A stretch of 64,000 nucleotides of DNA from Streptomyces longhuiensis. Its GTDB lineage: Bacteria; Actinomycetota; Actinomycetes; Streptomycetales; Streptomycetaceae. Shown one piece after another: positions 25,081 to 34,732 of this stretch; within the stretch, counting starts at the first letter, position 1, and each line of letters begins with the position of its first letter. The stretch covers positions 2,232,001 through 2,296,000 of the forward strand of contig NZ_CP085173.1 in the NCBI RefSeq assembly GCF_020616555.1, read 5' to 3'. The notes below the pieces were generated by a model that saw nothing but the letters and a program-made list of their open reading frames with translations, made no database searches and was not told where the DNA came from. Made by a program: the position numbers and the translations under genes.

Positions 25081-25545
25081 TCAGATGCCCACTTCGACGC
25101 CCTCGCCCGGAGCTTTACCTGACGCCCGTTCGGACTCCAGCGCCTGCTGGAGGATGATGACGGCGGCCGCCTGGTCGATGACAGACCGGCCCTTTTTGGA
25201 CTTCACGCCCGAGGCGCGCAGCCCTTGACTGGCCGTCACTGTGGTCATCCTCTCGTCCACGAGCCGCACGCCGACGGGGGCGATCCCGCCGGCCAGCTCC
25301 TGGGCGAACGCGCGGACCTTGACCGCGGCCGGCCCCTCGCCCCCCTTGAGGGAGCGAGGGAGTCCGACGACGACCTCGATCGGCTCGTACTCCTCCACGA
25401 GTTGCCGCAACCGCCGGTGGGCGGCCGGGACATCGCGTCCCGGCACGGTCTCCACCGGGGTGGCGAGGATCCCGTCGGGGTCGCACGAGGCGACCCCGAT
25501 CCGGGCGTCCCCGACGTCGATCGCGAGCCGTCGGCCGCGTCTCAT
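25081..25545 (-). CDS. ruvX: Holliday junction resolvase-like protein RuvX (YqgF)
   Basis: This 154-aa RNase H-fold protein belongs to the YqgF family, which acts in 16S rRNA 5'-end maturation and perhaps in junction processing. It shows the first catalytic aspartate in LAIDVGDARIG, the VVGLPRSLKGGEG strand, the glutamate in RLVDERMTT and the final aspartate in SVIDQAAA. The ATG at 25545 overlaps the alaS stop by one base (TGATG). The pairing alaS-ruvX-mltG is conserved in many bacteria. Confidence 0.94.
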   Translation of the reverse strand: MRRGRRLAIDVGDARIGVASCDPDGILATPVETVPGRDVPAAHRRLRQLVEEYEPIEVVVGLPRSLKGGEGPAAVKVRAFAQELAGGIAPVGVRLVDERMTTVTASQGLRASGVKSKKGRSVIDQAAAVIILQQALESERASGKAPGEGVEVGI

Positions 25546-28214
25546 CAGGCGGTTTCCCCGACGAGTCGCTCGACGGAGGCCACGGCGTCACCGATGGCGG
25601 CCGGGTTCTGGCCGCCGCCCTGGGCGACGTCCGGCTTGCCGCCACCGCCGCCGCCGAGGGTCTTGGCGGCCGTGCGGACCAGGTCACCGGCCTTCAGACC
25701 GCGCTCACGAGCGGCCTCGTTCGTGGCGATGACCGTCAGCGGCTTGCCGTTGACCGTCGTGAACAGGGCCACCACGGCGGGGCGTCCGCCCTGGATGCGG
25801 CCGCGTACGTCGAGAACCAGCTTGCGCAGGTCGTCGGCGCCGGTGCCGTCCGGGACCTGGCCGGTGACCAGGGCGACCCCGCGCACGTCGGTGGCGCCCG
25901 CGGCGAGACCGGCGGCGGCCTGGAGGACCTTCTCCGCGCGGAACTTCTCGATCTCCTTCTCGGCATCCTTCAGCTTGCCGAGCATCGCCGAGACCTTCTC
26001 CGGCAGTTCCTCGGAGCGGCCCTTGACCAGCTCCTGGAGCTGGGCGACGACCGTGTGCTCGCGGGCGAGGAAGTTGTACGCGTCGACGCCGACCAGGGCC
26101 TCGATACGGCGCACGCCCGAGCCGATGGAGGACTCGCCGAGCAGCTTCACCAGACCGAGCTGGGCGGTGTTGTGCACGTGCGTGCCGCCGCAGAGCTCCT
26201 TGGAGAAGTCACCGATCGTGACGACGCGGACGCGCTCGCCGTACTTCTCGCCGAACTCGGCGATGGCGCCCTGCTTCTTGGCGTCGTCGATCGACATGAC
26301 CTCGGCCTGCACGTCGAGTTCGCGCGAGAGGACCTCGTTGATCTTCTGCTCGACGTCCGTCATCACGGCCGTGGGCACGGCGGACGGCGAACCGAAGTCG
26401 AAGCGGAAACGGCCGGGCTGGTTCTCCGAACCGGCCTGGGCGGCCGTCGGGCCGAGGGCGTCGCGCAGCGCCTGGTGCGTGAGGTGCGTGGCGGAGTGGG
26501 CGCGGGCGATGGAGCGGCGGCGGGCCACGTCGATGACGGCCTGGGCCGGGGCGCCGACGGTGACCTCGCCGACCTGGACGACGCCCTTGTGGACGTAGAC
26601 GCCGGGGACCGGCTTCTGGCAGTCACGGATCTCGATCACCGCGCCGTTGTCCAGCTTGATGCGGCCGGTGTCGCCGATCTGGCCGCCGCCCTCGGCGTAG
26701 AAGGGGGTGCGGTCGAGGACGACCTCGACCTCGTCGCCCTCGGAGGCGGCCGGAGAGGAGACGCCATTGACCAGCAGGCCGACGATCGTGGACTCGCCCT
26801 CGGTCGACGTGTAGCCGATGAAGTCCGTGGCACCGGCGGCGTCCGCGATCTCACGGTAGGCGCCGACGTTGGCGTGGCCGGTCTTCTTGGCCTGGGCGTC
26901 GGCCTTGGCGCGCTCCCGCTGCTCCTTCATCAGGCGCCGGAAGCCGTCCTCGTCCACGGACAGGCCCTGCTCGGCGGCCATCTCCAGGGTGAGGTCGATC
27001 GGGAAGCCCCAGGTGTCGTGGAGCAGGAACGCCTTGTCGCCGGCGAGGACCGTGCCGCCCGCGGCCTTGGTCTCGGTGACGGCGGTGTCGAGGATGTTGG
27101 TGCCGCCCTTGAGGGCCTTGAGGAAGGCGGCCTCTTCGGCGAGGGCGACGGTCTCGATGCGCTTGCGGTCGGTGATGAGCTCCGGGTACTGCTGGCCCAT
27201 CGTGTCGATCACGACGTCGACAAGGTCCTTGACGACCGGTCCGGTGGCGCCCATGAGACGCATGTTGCGGATGGCGCGGCGCATGATGCGGCGCAGGACG
27301 TAGCCACGGCCCTCGTTGCCGGGGGTGACGCCGTCACCGATGAGCATCACGGAGGTGCGCATGTGGTCGGCGACCACACGCATCGAGACGTCGGTGTCGT
27401 GCTTGTCGCCGTACTGGACGCCGGTGAGTTCGGTGGCCTTGTCCATGACGACGCGCAGGGTGTCCGTCTCGTACATGTTCTGTACGCCCTGCAGGATCAT
27501 GGCGAGACGCTCGAGGCCGAGACCCGTGTCGATGTTCTGCGACGGCAGGTCGCCGAGGATCTCGAAGTCCTCCTTGCCGATGCCGACGCCGCGCTCGTAC
27601 TGCATGAAGACCAGGTTCCAGATCTCCACGTACCGCTCGTCGTTGACGGCCGGGCCGCCCTCGACGCCGAACTCGGGGCCGCGGTCGTAGTTGATCTCGG
27701 AACACGGGCCACAGGGGCCGGGGACGCCCATGGACCAGAAGTTGTCCTTCTTCCCCAGGCGCTGGATGCGCTCCTTGGGCACGCCGACGACCTCGTGCCA
27801 GATGCGCTCGGCCTCGTCGTCGTCGAGGTAGACGGTGATCCAGAGCTTCTCCGGGTCGAGGCCGTAACCACCGTCCGCCACGGAGCTGGTGAGCAGCTCC
27901 CAGGCGTACTTGATGGCGCCTTCCTTGAAGTAGTCGCCGAAGGAGAAGTTGCCGCACATCTGGAAGAACGTGCCGTGGCGCGTGGTCTTGCCGACCTCTT
28001 CGATGTCCGGCGTGCGCACGCACTTCTGCACCGATGTGGCGCGCGGGGCGGGCGGCTTGACCTCGCCGAGGAAGTACGGCTTGAACGGGACCATGCCCGC
28101 GGGGACGAGCAGCAGAGTCGGGTCGTCCGCGATGAGCGACGCCGAGGGCACGACCTTGTGGCCACGCTCCTCGAAGAAGCTCAGCCAGCGGCGGCGGATT
28201 TCAGCCGACTCCAT
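25545..28214 (-). CDS. alaS: Alanyl-tRNA synthetase
   Basis: AlaS charges tRNA-Ala. The 889-aa protein has the class II aminoacylation domain (begins with [18 protein letters not shown]), an editing domain with zinc motifs [11 protein letters not shown] and CGGTHV that clears Ser/Gly mischarging, and a C-terminal C-Ala domain with the Gly-rich [14 protein letters not shown] segment. The ATG at 28214 overlaps by one base the stop of the small gene upstream, which argues for co-translation. Length and motifs are normal. Confidence 0.98.
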   Translation of the reverse strand: MESAEIRRRWLSFFEERGHKVVPSASLIADDPTLLLVPAGMVPFKPYFLGEVKPPAPRATSVQKCVRTPDIEEVGKTTRHGTFFQMCGNFSFGDYFKEGAIKYAWELLTSSVADGGYGLDPEKLWITVYLDDDEAERIWHEVVGVPKERIQRLGKKDNFWSMGVPGPCGPCSEINYDRGPEFGVEGGPAVNDERYVEIWNLVFMQYERGVGIGKEDFEILGDLPSQNIDTGLGLERLAMILQGVQNMYETDTLRVVMDKATELTGVQYGDKHDTDVSMRVVADHMRTSVMLIGDGVTPGNEGRGYVLRRIMRRAIRNMRLMGATGPVVKDLVDVVIDTMGQQYPELITDRKRIETVALAEEAAFLKALKGGTNILDTAVTETKAAGGTVLAGDKAFLLHDTWGFPIDLTLEMAAEQGLSVDEDGFRRLMKEQRERAKADAQAKKTGHANVGAYREIADAAGATDFIGYTSTEGESTIVGLLVNGVSSPAASEGDEVEVVLDRTPFYAEGGGQIGDTGRIKLDNGAVIEIRDCQKPVPGVYVHKGVVQVGEVTVGAPAQAVIDVARRRSIARAHSATHLTHQALRDALGPTAAQAGSENQPGRFRFDFGSPSAVPTAVMTDVEQKINEVLSRELDVQAEVMSIDDAKKQGAIAEFGEKYGERVRVVTIGDFSKELCGGTHVHNTAQLGLVKLLGESSIGSGVRRIEALVGVDAYNFLAREHTVVAQLQELVKGRSEELPEKVSAMLGKLKDAEKEIEKFRAEKVLQAAAGLAAGATDVRGVALVTGQVPDGTGADDLRKLVLDVRGRIQGGRPAVVALFTTVNGKPLTVIATNEAARERGLKAGDLVRTAAKTLGGGGGGKPDVAQGGGQNPAAIGDAVASVERLVGETA

Positions 28215-28573
28215 CAGTGGTCCTCATTCCGGTTGTACGAGTACGTCGTGTTGTCGAGGTACTTGGGGTTGTTCTTCACGTGGTTGTTCTTCACGTGGTT
28301 CTCGATGACCGCGAAGCGGCGCTGCGCGGGGAGTTCGGCGTCCACCGGGGCGTTGAGGCCCAGTGCGTCGTCGAGTTCGGCCTCGCGCTCGGCCATGCCG
28401 TCACGGACGTCGAGGGCGAAGTCCTTGAGACGGTGACCCGCCTCGATCGCCTTGTTGGCGGCCTGCGCGGCGAGGCTCTCCGGCGTCAGCTTCTTCAGCT
28501 TACGGTTGACCTTGGTGGTGGCCCATACGCCGGCGGCAGCGCCCGCGGTGAACCAGAACGTACGGCGGAACAT
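28214..28573 (-). CDS. Small membrane-anchored protein of unknown function (DUF6167-like)
   Basis: This 119-aa protein has a short hydrophobic N-terminal helix ([17 protein letters not shown]) followed by a mostly helical, charged region ([24 protein letters not shown]). The C-terminus carries a perfect tandem repeat [10 protein letters not shown] encoded by two 15-nt units, then a Tyr/Asn-rich end. It lies immediately upstream of alaS (1-bp overlap) and 7 bp after the DUF948 gene, a pairing seen across Streptomyces. I do not know its function. Confidence 0.8.
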   Translation of the reverse strand: MFRRTFWFTAGAAAGVWATTKVNRKLKKLTPESLAAQAANKAIEAGHRLKDFALDVRDGMAEREAELDDALGLNAPVDAELPAQRRFAVIENHVKNNHVKNNPKYLDNTTYSYNRNEDH

Positions 28574-28580
28574 CGCTGCG

Positions 28581-29051
28581 TCAGTCCCTCTTATTCGGGT
28601 TGTCCCGCGCCGCTTGCTTGCTGCGCCGCGCCGACGGGACGGTGCGGCCCACGATCACGGTACGGCGGGACGGCTTGGCGGGCGCGTCGGCTGCGGAGGC
28701 ACCCGTGGACTTGCGACCGATCGCCCGGCGCACGCCGTAGCCGAAGGCGGCCACCTTGACGAGCGGGCCACCGAAGGTGGAGGCGACGGTGGAGGACAGC
28801 GCCGACGCGTTCGACGTGACTTCCTGGACGTCCGACGCGATGGCGTCGACCCGGTCGATCTGCGTCTGTGCGGAACGCACGGCCGCGGAGGCGTCGGCAA
28901 GCAGCGGGACCGCCTGCTCGGTCACATCCGCCACGAGCTTGGTGGTCGCCCTGAGCGTCTGGGCCAGCCTCGCCAGAGCCACCGCGAGGAAGGAGACCAG
29001 GATCGCCCAGAAGACGGCCACCAGGATCCCGGCCACCTCTCCACCGGACAC
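28581..29051 (-). CDS. DUF948-family membrane protein
   Basis: This 156-aa protein starts at GTG 29051 with only a weak Shine-Dalgarno. A single transmembrane helix at about 5-28 (VAGILVAVFWAILVSFLAVAL) is followed by a long heptad-like helical region (about 30-95: LAQTLRATTKLVADVTEQAV, VRSAQTQIDRVDAIASDVQEV) typical of DUF948 proteins, and then a basic tail. Such proteins are envelope-associated and of unclear role. It heads the small group that runs into alaS. Confidence 0.8.
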   Translation of the reverse strand: MSGGEVAGILVAVFWAILVSFLAVALARLAQTLRATTKLVADVTEQAVPLLADASAAVRSAQTQIDRVDAIASDVQEVTSNASALSSTVASTFGGPLVKVAAFGYGVRRAIGRKSTGASAADAPAKPSRRTVIVGRTVPSARRSKQAARDNPNKRD

Positions 29052-29112
29052 TTAGCACCGCTTCCTGAACATCGAAAAGTCGTCCCCCGAGCCTATCGCG
29101 CCGGGCTCCGCG

Positions 29113-29195
29113 CTCCGTACCGGATTACCGCTCGCCGCGGGCGGAGTTGCGCGTACCGATTGTACGGAGTGCTTACGGCTGAGTACGCTCCGTAC
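29113..29195. promoter_or_regulatory. Repeated CTCCGTAC boxes in the divergent promoter region
   Basis: CTCCGTAC occurs at 29113-29120 and 29188-29195, each inside an 11-bp direct repeat CGCTCCGTACC. The exact complement GTACGGAG lies at 29162-29169. The last two form an 8-bp inverted repeat with an 18-nt spacer just upstream of the NB-ARC gene start. The layout suggests binding sites for a dimeric regulator. Confidence 0.5.
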
Positions 29196-29198
29196 CTC

Positions 29199-31403
29199 AT
29201 GCGACGCGAACTGCGCCCTGCCGACAGGCCCGAGGGTTCCACCCCGCCCGGCAACCTTCCCCTCGAGCTCAACCGCTTCGTCGGTCGGGCCGCCGAACTC
29301 GTGGAACTCACGCGGGCTCTTGAGGCGGCTCGCCTGGTCACCGTGACGGGAGCCGGCGGAGTCGGCAAGTCCCGCTTCGCCGCGAGAGCGGCCGCCCCGG
29401 CCGCGGGGCACCTGGGCTGCGACGCCGTCCGGCGGGTGGACCTCGCCGCGGTGCGCGAGCCGAACCTGGTCGAGTACGCGCTCGTCGCGGCCCTCGAACT
29501 GACCGACCACACGAGCCGCCCGCAGCGCGAGGTCCTTCTCGACCACCTCGGGCAGCGCCAACTCCTGCTCGTCATCGACGGGTTCGAGCATCTCGTCGAC
29601 GCGTGCGCCTCGCTCGTGACCGAACTGCTCGGCGCGGCGCCGGATCTGCGGATCCTCGCGGTGGGGCGCAGGCCTCTCTCCGTGGAAGGGGAACGGATCT
29701 TCCCGCTGGCGCCGCTCGACACCGCGGACGCGGCCGACCTCTTCGCCGACCGGGCCGCCGCACTGCTGCCCGGCTTCACCGTGGACGACGGGAACCGGAC
29801 GGATGTCGTCGAGGTGTGCGAGCGGCTCGACTGTCTGCCGCTCGCGGTGGAACTGGCGGCGGGGCGGCTGCGGGCACTGTCGACGGCGGACCTGCTCGGC
29901 CGGCTCGACGACCGGTTCAGGCTGCTGACGGGCGGCACGTGCGGAGCGCTGCCGCGGCATCAGACGCTGCGGACGGCGATCGGCTGGAGCCATGAGCTGT
30001 GCACAGCGCAGGAGCGCCTGCTGTGGGCGCGGCTGTCGGTGTTCTCCGGGCAGTTCGACCTGGACGCGGCCGAGTACATCTGCAGCGGGGACGGGCTGCA
30101 CGCCGACGCGGTCCTCGATGTGCTCTCGGAGCTGATCGCCCAGTCCGTGGTGATCCGCGAGGAGGCGGACTCCGTGGTGCGCTACCGGATGCTCGACACG
30201 GTCAGGGCGTACGGCGCGGACTGGCTGGAGGTGTCGGGCGACACCGCGCGCATGCGGCGCAGGCACCGCGACTGGTACATGGGTCTCGCCACGTGGTGCG
30301 AGCTGGACTGGTTCTCGCCGCGGCAGGCACAGGTGGCGGCGCAGATCGGGACGGAGCTGCCGAATCTGCGGGCCGCGCTGGAGTTCTGTCTGACGGAGCC
30401 GGGCGAGACGCATCTGGGGCAGTACCTCGCGGGCACGCTGTGGTTCTACTGGGCGGGCTGCGGCCATCTGTCGGAGGGGCGGCACTGGCTGGAGCGCAGC
30501 GTGGAGCTCGACGGGGAGAGTGAGGACGGCGACTACGCCCGGTCCCGTCTGAAGGCTCTGTGGGTGCTCGGTTATGTGGCGATCCTCCAGGGCGACACGG
30601 TGCCCGCGCTCGCCGCGCTCCAGGAGTGCCGCGACGAGGCGGAACGCGTCGGCGACGCCACGGCGGTCGCGTACGCGGTGCATCGCAGGGGCTGTCTGGC
30701 CCTGGTCACGGACGACATGGCGCGCGCCGAGGAACTGCTGCGGACGGCGCTCACCGGGTACCGGGAGATCGGTGAGCTGAACAGCAGCGTGCTGATGGGC
30801 CAGGTCGAGCTGGCGATGGCCGTGGCGTTCCAGGGGGATCTGGCCGCGGCGGTCGAGCTGTGCGAGGACGTGCGGCTGGTCTGCGAGGACCACGGCGAGC
30901 GGTGGACGCTGGCGTACGCGCTGTATGTCCTGGCGTACGCGGAGTGGACCAAGGGCGATCTGGTGCGGGCGCGACAGCTGCTGCGCGAGTGCCTCGTCAT
31001 CGGGGACACGTTCCACGACCTGCTGGGCACCGTCCTGACGATCGAACTGCTGGCGCTCGTCACCGTGACGGAGGGGGACGCGGGTGAGGCGGCGCTGCTC
31101 CAGGGCGCGGCGGGCCGGATCTGGCCGTCCGTGGGGCTGCCGCTCTTCGGCTCGGCGCACTACAACGCGCCGCACGAGCGGTGTGCGTCGGACGCCCGGG
31201 CCATCCTCGGCGACGCGCGGTTCGAGTCGTTCGTGGCGGCCGGGGCGCGCCTGGAGCCCGGGGAGGCTGTTCAGCGGGCGCTCGGCCGGGACACCGCGTC
31301 GCGGCCGGCCGTGGTGCCGGGGCCGCGTACCGCTCATCCGGCCCCGGAAACGCGCGAACCCGCCGCCTCCCCGACCGTACAGGGCGGGGAGACGACGGGC
31401 TGA
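29199..31403 (+). CDS. NB-ARC/TPR regulator-like ATPase without a DNA-binding domain
   Basis: This 734-aa protein resembles the ATPase core of AfsR/SARP- and LuxR-type large regulators. It has Walker A GAGGVGKS at 51-58, a Walker B-like LLLVIDGFEHL, and the DCLPLAVELAAGRLRAL helix of NB-ARC proteins. About 300 residues of TPR-like helical repeats follow. Neither an N-terminal SARP domain nor a C-terminal LuxR helix-turn-helix is present: the protein stops about 45 Pro/Ala/Thr-rich residues after the last helix. I chose ATG 29199 because similarity begins there; a GTG ten codons upstream (29169) is possible, and neither has a clear ribosome binding site. It is convergent with rpsD. Function unknown. 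Confidence 0.75.
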   Translation: MRRELRPADRPEGSTPPGNLPLELNRFVGRAAELVELTRALEAARLVTVTGAGGVGKSRFAARAAAPAAGHLGCDAVRRVDLAAVREPNLVEYALVAALELTDHTSRPQREVLLDHLGQRQLLLVIDGFEHLVDACASLVTELLGAAPDLRILAVGRRPLSVEGERIFPLAPLDTADAADLFADRAAALLPGFTVDDGNRTDVVEVCERLDCLPLAVELAAGRLRALSTADLLGRLDDRFRLLTGGTCGALPRHQTLRTAIGWSHELCTAQERLLWARLSVFSGQFDLDAAEYICSGDGLHADAVLDVLSELIAQSVVIREEADSVVRYRMLDTVRAYGADWLEVSGDTARMRRRHRDWYMGLATWCELDWFSPRQAQVAAQIGTELPNLRAALEFCLTEPGETHLGQYLAGTLWFYWAGCGHLSEGRHWLERSVELDGESEDGDYARSRLKALWVLGYVAILQGDTVPALAALQECRDEAERVGDATAVAYAVHRRGCLALVTDDMARAEELLRTALTGYREIGELNSSVLMGQVELAMAVAFQGDLAAAVELCEDVRLVCEDHGERWTLAYALYVLAYAEWTKGDLVRARQLLRECLVIGDTFHDLLGTVLTIELLALVTVTEGDAGEAALLQGAAGRIWPSVGLPLFGSAHYNAPHERCASDARAILGDARFESFVAAGARLEPGEAVQRALGRDTASRPAVVPGPRTAHPAPETREPAASPTVQGGETTG

Positions 31404-31433
31404 AACGCAGGAAGTGCTACGTCCGCCGGATGA

Positions 31434-32048
31434 TCAGCGGGCGTAGTACTCGACGACGAGCTGCTCGTCGCAGATCACGGGGATTTCCTTGCGGTTCGGG
31501 TCACGGTCCAGACGGAAGGCCAGGGCCTTCAGGTTGACCTGGAGGTAACGCGGGATCTCGCCGTCGGGGGCGAAGCCACCCTCACGCGCGACCTGGAACA
31601 GCGGCTTCTCGCGGCTGCGCTCGCGGACCATCACGACGTCGTCGGGACGGACACGGTACGACGGCTTGTCGACCTTGCCACCGTTGACCTCGATGTGGCC
31701 GTGAACGACCATCTGGCGGGCCTGGTAGATCGTGCGGGCGATGCCCGAACGCAGAACCAGGGCGTCGAGACGACGCTCCAGCTCGATGACCAGGGCCTCA
31801 CCGGTCTTGAGCTGCGTCTTGGCGGCACGCTCGTAGGCGCGGACGAGCTGGCGCTCGGACACGTCGTACTGCGCACGCAGACGCTGCTTCTCGAGCAGAC
31901 GGACCTTGTAGTCCGAGTTCTGCTTGCGGCCGCGGCCGTGCTCGCCCGGCGGGTAGGGGCGGGCCTCGAAGTACTTGACGGCCTTCGGGGTCAGCGCGAT
32001 ACCGAGGGCACGCGACTTCTTGACCTTGGGGCGGGACTGGTTCGTCAT
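31434..32048 (-). CDS. rpsD: 30S ribosomal protein S4
   Basis: S4 starts assembly of the 30S body and sits at the mRNA entry site. The 204-aa protein has the N-terminal basic region (MTNQSRPKVKKSRALGIALT), the KVRLLEKQRLRAQYDV helices and an S4 RNA-binding domain with RLDALVLRSGIARTIYQARQMV. There is no N-terminal zinc-binding CxxC cluster, so this is the zinc-free form. Here rpsD stands alone, far from the alpha operon, with GAGGTG before the ATG at 32048 and a 366-bp upstream gap. Confidence 0.97.
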   Translation of the reverse strand: MTNQSRPKVKKSRALGIALTPKAVKYFEARPYPPGEHGRGRKQNSDYKVRLLEKQRLRAQYDVSERQLVRAYERAAKTQLKTGEALVIELERRLDALVLRSGIARTIYQARQMVVHGHIEVNGGKVDKPSYRVRPDDVVMVRERSREKPLFQVAREGGFAPDGEIPRYLQVNLKALAFRLDRDPNRKEIPVICDEQLVVEYYAR

Positions 32049-32414
32049 GAACCAAACACCTCATTGTTCTGTGTGGATACGGCTTCACCAGGGTTAAGGG
32101 AGGTCGCATCCGCAGCCGGGGAAACCCGCCTTGTCCTTGCGGACGGGGCAGGCAGCCGCTCCCTGGTCTGGGCACATACGTGCAGCACGCGAGTGGCCCA
32201 CCGACCGTTTCCCGGGGGTCCGGGATGGTGGTGGGCTGCCCGCGACACCTATCGACGGTGCGCGACGCTCCTGGATCCCCATGCCTTGCGGCGTCGGGGT
32301 TCCGGCTGCATGTCCCGCTCTGGTGGTGCCGGCCGGAGCCGAACGCGAGACGCAGCGCTTCGGGAAGTTTACAGGGTGGCGAGGAGTGCTGCGGACCGGG
32401 GTCGCGCGGGGGCG
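32049..32414 (-). promoter_or_regulatory. Long upstream region of rpsD
   Basis: No gene is supported here. On the minus strand TGTAAACT (complement of 32366-32373) is a possible extended -10 box without a recognisable -35, which would give a leader of about 300 nt. A long leader would leave room for autoregulation by S4, but I could not identify a known S4-binding structure. Confidence 0.3.
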
Positions 32415-33785
32415 TCAGCTGTCCGTCGCGCCCGGCTGCTCGCCGGTGAGGCGCTCGCGGACGCGCTCGGCCACGTCGGCGTACCGGGCCTCCGCTCCGT
32501 ACCGGGTGGGCTGGTAGTAGCGCTTGCCCTTGACCGCGTCCGGCGCGTACTGCTGGGCGGCGATACCTCCGGGGACATCGTGCGGATACACGTATCCCTG
32601 TGCGTGGCCGAGCTTGGCCGCGCCCTTGTAGTGACCGTCGCGCAGGTGGGGCGGGACGGGGCCCGCGAGGCCCTTGCGGACGTCTTCCAGGGCGGCGCCG
32701 ATCGCCGTCGTCGCGGAGTTCGACTTCGGGGCGAGGGCGAGGGCGATCGTGGCGTGGCTGAGGGTGAGCGCCGCCTCCGGGAAGCCGATCATCGCGACGG
32801 CCTGGGCCGCCGCGACGGCCGTGGGCAGCGCCGTCGGGTCGGCGAGACCGATGTCCTCGCTCGCGGAGATCATCAGGCGGCGGGCGATGAAGCGGGGGTC
32901 TTCGCCGGCCTCGATCATGCGGGCCAGATAGTGCAGGGCCGCGTCCACGTCCGAGCCGCGGATGGACTTGATCAGGGCGCTCGCGACGTCGTAGTGCTGG
33001 TCGCCGTCCCGGTCGTACTTGACCGCGGCGCGGTCGACCGACTCCTCCAGGGTCTGGAGAGTGATCTCCTTCTCCTGCTTGGCGAGGGCCGAGCCCGCGC
33101 CCGCCTCCAGCGCCGTGAGGGCCCGGCGCGCGTCGCCGCCCGCGATGCGCAGCAGGTGGCCCTCCGCCTCCTCGGGGAGCGTGACCGCGCCGCCGAGACC
33201 GCGCTCCTCGGCGAGGGCCCGCCGGAGCAGCGAGCGCAGGTCGTCGTCCGTGAGGGATTCGAGGGTGAGGAGCAGGGAGCGGGACAGGAGCGGGGAGATG
33301 ATCGAGAAGTACGGGTTCTCGGTGGTCGCCGCGATGAGCGTGACCCAGCGGTTCTCGACGGCCGGCAGCAGGGAGTCCTGCTGGGCCTTGCTGAAGCGGT
33401 GGATCTCGTCGAGGAAGAGGACGGTCTCCTTGCCGTGGCCTCCGAGTGCCCGGCGGGCGCCGTCGATGACGGCCCGCACTTCCTTGACGCCCGCGGTGAT
33501 CGCGGAGAGCTCCACGAAGCGCTTGTTCGTGGCCTTGGAGACGACGTACGCGAGGGTCGTCTTGCCGATGCCGGGCGGGCCCCAGAGGATCACCGACGAA
33601 GGTCCGGCGGGGCCTCCGCCGCCCTCCCCCACGAGGCGGCGCAGGGGTGAGCCCGGCTTCAGCAGGTGCTGCTGGCCGACGACTTCGTCGAGGGTGCGCG
33701 GGCGCATCCGGACGGCCAGGGGGCTGCTGGACGGGTCCTTTTCCTGGCGGTCTTCGGCTGCGGCGGTGAACAGGTCGGGCTCCAC
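32415..33785 (-). CDS. rarA: Replication-associated recombination protein RarA (MgsA)
   Basis: RarA is an AAA+ ATPase related to clamp loaders and acts at stalled replication forks. The 456-aa protein has [16 protein letters not shown], Walker [10 protein letters not shown], Walker [15 protein letters not shown], the sensor ATTENPYF, and the C-terminal tetramerisation region with VYPHD and [16 protein letters not shown]. The start is a GTG at 33785. It lies downstream of the VKOR-like gene in the same direction. Confidence 0.96.
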   Translation of the reverse strand: MEPDLFTAAAEDRQEKDPSSSPLAVRMRPRTLDEVVGQQHLLKPGSPLRRLVGEGGGGPAGPSSVILWGPPGIGKTTLAYVVSKATNKRFVELSAITAGVKEVRAVIDGARRALGGHGKETVLFLDEIHRFSKAQQDSLLPAVENRWVTLIAATTENPYFSIISPLLSRSLLLTLESLTDDDLRSLLRRALAEERGLGGAVTLPEEAEGHLLRIAGGDARRALTALEAGAGSALAKQEKEITLQTLEESVDRAAVKYDRDGDQHYDVASALIKSIRGSDVDAALHYLARMIEAGEDPRFIARRLMISASEDIGLADPTALPTAVAAAQAVAMIGFPEAALTLSHATIALALAPKSNSATTAIGAALEDVRKGLAGPVPPHLRDGHYKGAAKLGHAQGYVYPHDVPGGIAAQQYAPDAVKGKRYYQPTRYGAEARYADVAERVRERLTGEQPGATDS

Positions 33786-33866
33786 GTCGAAAACCCTATG
33801 TCACCCCACTGACAATCCCGCCCGGCCCCGTGCGGCAGGGGCCCCGGCCACGGTCCGGACCGCGGC

Positions 33867-34511
33867 TCAGCTGGTCCAGAAGTCCCACCAGCGCGTCAGG
33901 ATCAGCATCCCGATGATCCCGACGTGCAGCACGGGCAGGACCCACGTGAACTCACCGAAGAACGACCGCAGCCAGGACGGCGCGGGCAGGAACCCGTTGC
34001 GCACATTGAACGACGTCACGTACCAGAACATGACGATCGTGGCGACCCACGCCAGAGAGCACCACAGGCACAGCGAGTTGATCCGGTACAGCGACTGGAA
34101 CTGCAGCCACGTGCAGAACCCGACCCCGAACAGCGTGCCCGCGTTGAACGTCAGCCAGTACCAGCGCGGGAACCGCGCCCGCCCCAGCAGACTCATCCCC
34201 ACGCAGATCACGACGGCGTAGGCCGCGAGACCCAGCATCGGGTTCGGGAACCCGAACACCGACGCCTGCTCGCTCTTCATGATGTTCCCGCAGGACACCA
34301 CCGGGTTGAGGCTGCAGCCCGGCGTGAAGTTCGGGTCCTCGAGCAGCTTGAACTTGTCGATCGTGATGACCCACGCCGCGAGCAGCCCCGCCGCACCGGT
34401 GATCACCAGAAGCAGCGCGAAACCCAGGGAACCCCCGGCGCTGCGGGCAGCGCCCGCTCCGTCGTCGCCGGTGGAGGAGGCACTGTCGCTTGCCGTGGTC
34501 GTCTTGCTCAT
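33867..34511 (-). CDS. Vitamin K epoxide reductase (VKOR) family membrane protein
   Basis: Bacterial VKOR proteins reoxidise a DsbA-like partner and pass electrons to menaquinone, supporting disulfide formation in exported proteins. This 214-aa protein has a polar N-terminus (to about 28), four to five transmembrane helices, the loop cysteines C66 and C74 in the CSLNPVVSC segment, and the redox pair CLWC at 148-151 near the membrane face. FGFPNPMLGL is a family marker. No thioredoxin domain is fused and no dsbA lies beside it. ATG 34511 was chosen; an upstream in-frame start lacks support. Confidence 0.93.
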   Translation of the reverse strand: MSKTTTASDSASSTGDDGAGAARSAGGSLGFALLLVITGAAGLLAAWVITIDKFKLLEDPNFTPGCSLNPVVSCGNIMKSEQASVFGFPNPMLGLAAYAVVICVGMSLLGRARFPRWYWLTFNAGTLFGVGFCTWLQFQSLYRINSLCLWCSLAWVATIVMFWYVTSFNVRNGFLPAPSWLRSFFGEFTWVLPVLHVGIIGMLILTRWWDFWTS

Positions 34512-34680
34512 CACGCCGTTCCGTCGCTTGGGGTGGTGGCCTGCTGGCAGCCTCATTCTGCCGCACGCTCCTGTGTGTCCACCGTTCGATGGCCATAAGC
34601 ATGTACGGCCGACGGTCCCGAGGTGTTCGCTCCGACGGGACGCTCCCTGACGTGACGACGTGCACGGCGCGAACGAAAAA

Positions 34681-34710
34681 GGAGCGGGGCACGCGCGCGT
34701 GCCCCGCTCC
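34681..34710 (-). terminator. Intrinsic terminator of hisS
   Basis: A perfect 13-bp inverted repeat (GGAGCGGGGCACG / CGTGCCCCGCTCC) with a CGCG loop is followed on the minus strand by TTTTTCGTTC. This is a classic hairpin plus U-tract, 22 bp beyond the hisS stop. Confidence 0.85.
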
Positions 34711-34732
34711 TTCGCCGACTCCAGAGGCCCGG

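Noticed and set aside
28452..29198. N-terminal extension of the NB-ARC gene through the two small minus-strand genes.
   Set aside because: The extension runs antisense to the DUF6167-like and DUF948 genes, has no domain similarity, and crosses the divergent promoter region.
33824..33843. GGCCCC / GGGGCC hairpin downstream of the VKOR-like gene as a terminator.
   Set aside because: Only 6 bp of pairing with an 8-nt loop and no U-tract, in a background where such pairs are frequent by chance.
34512..34680. A small gene between the VKOR-like gene and the hisS terminator.
   Set aside because: Open frames here lack ribosome sites, codon bias or similarity; the region is best read as the upstream region of the VKOR-like gene.
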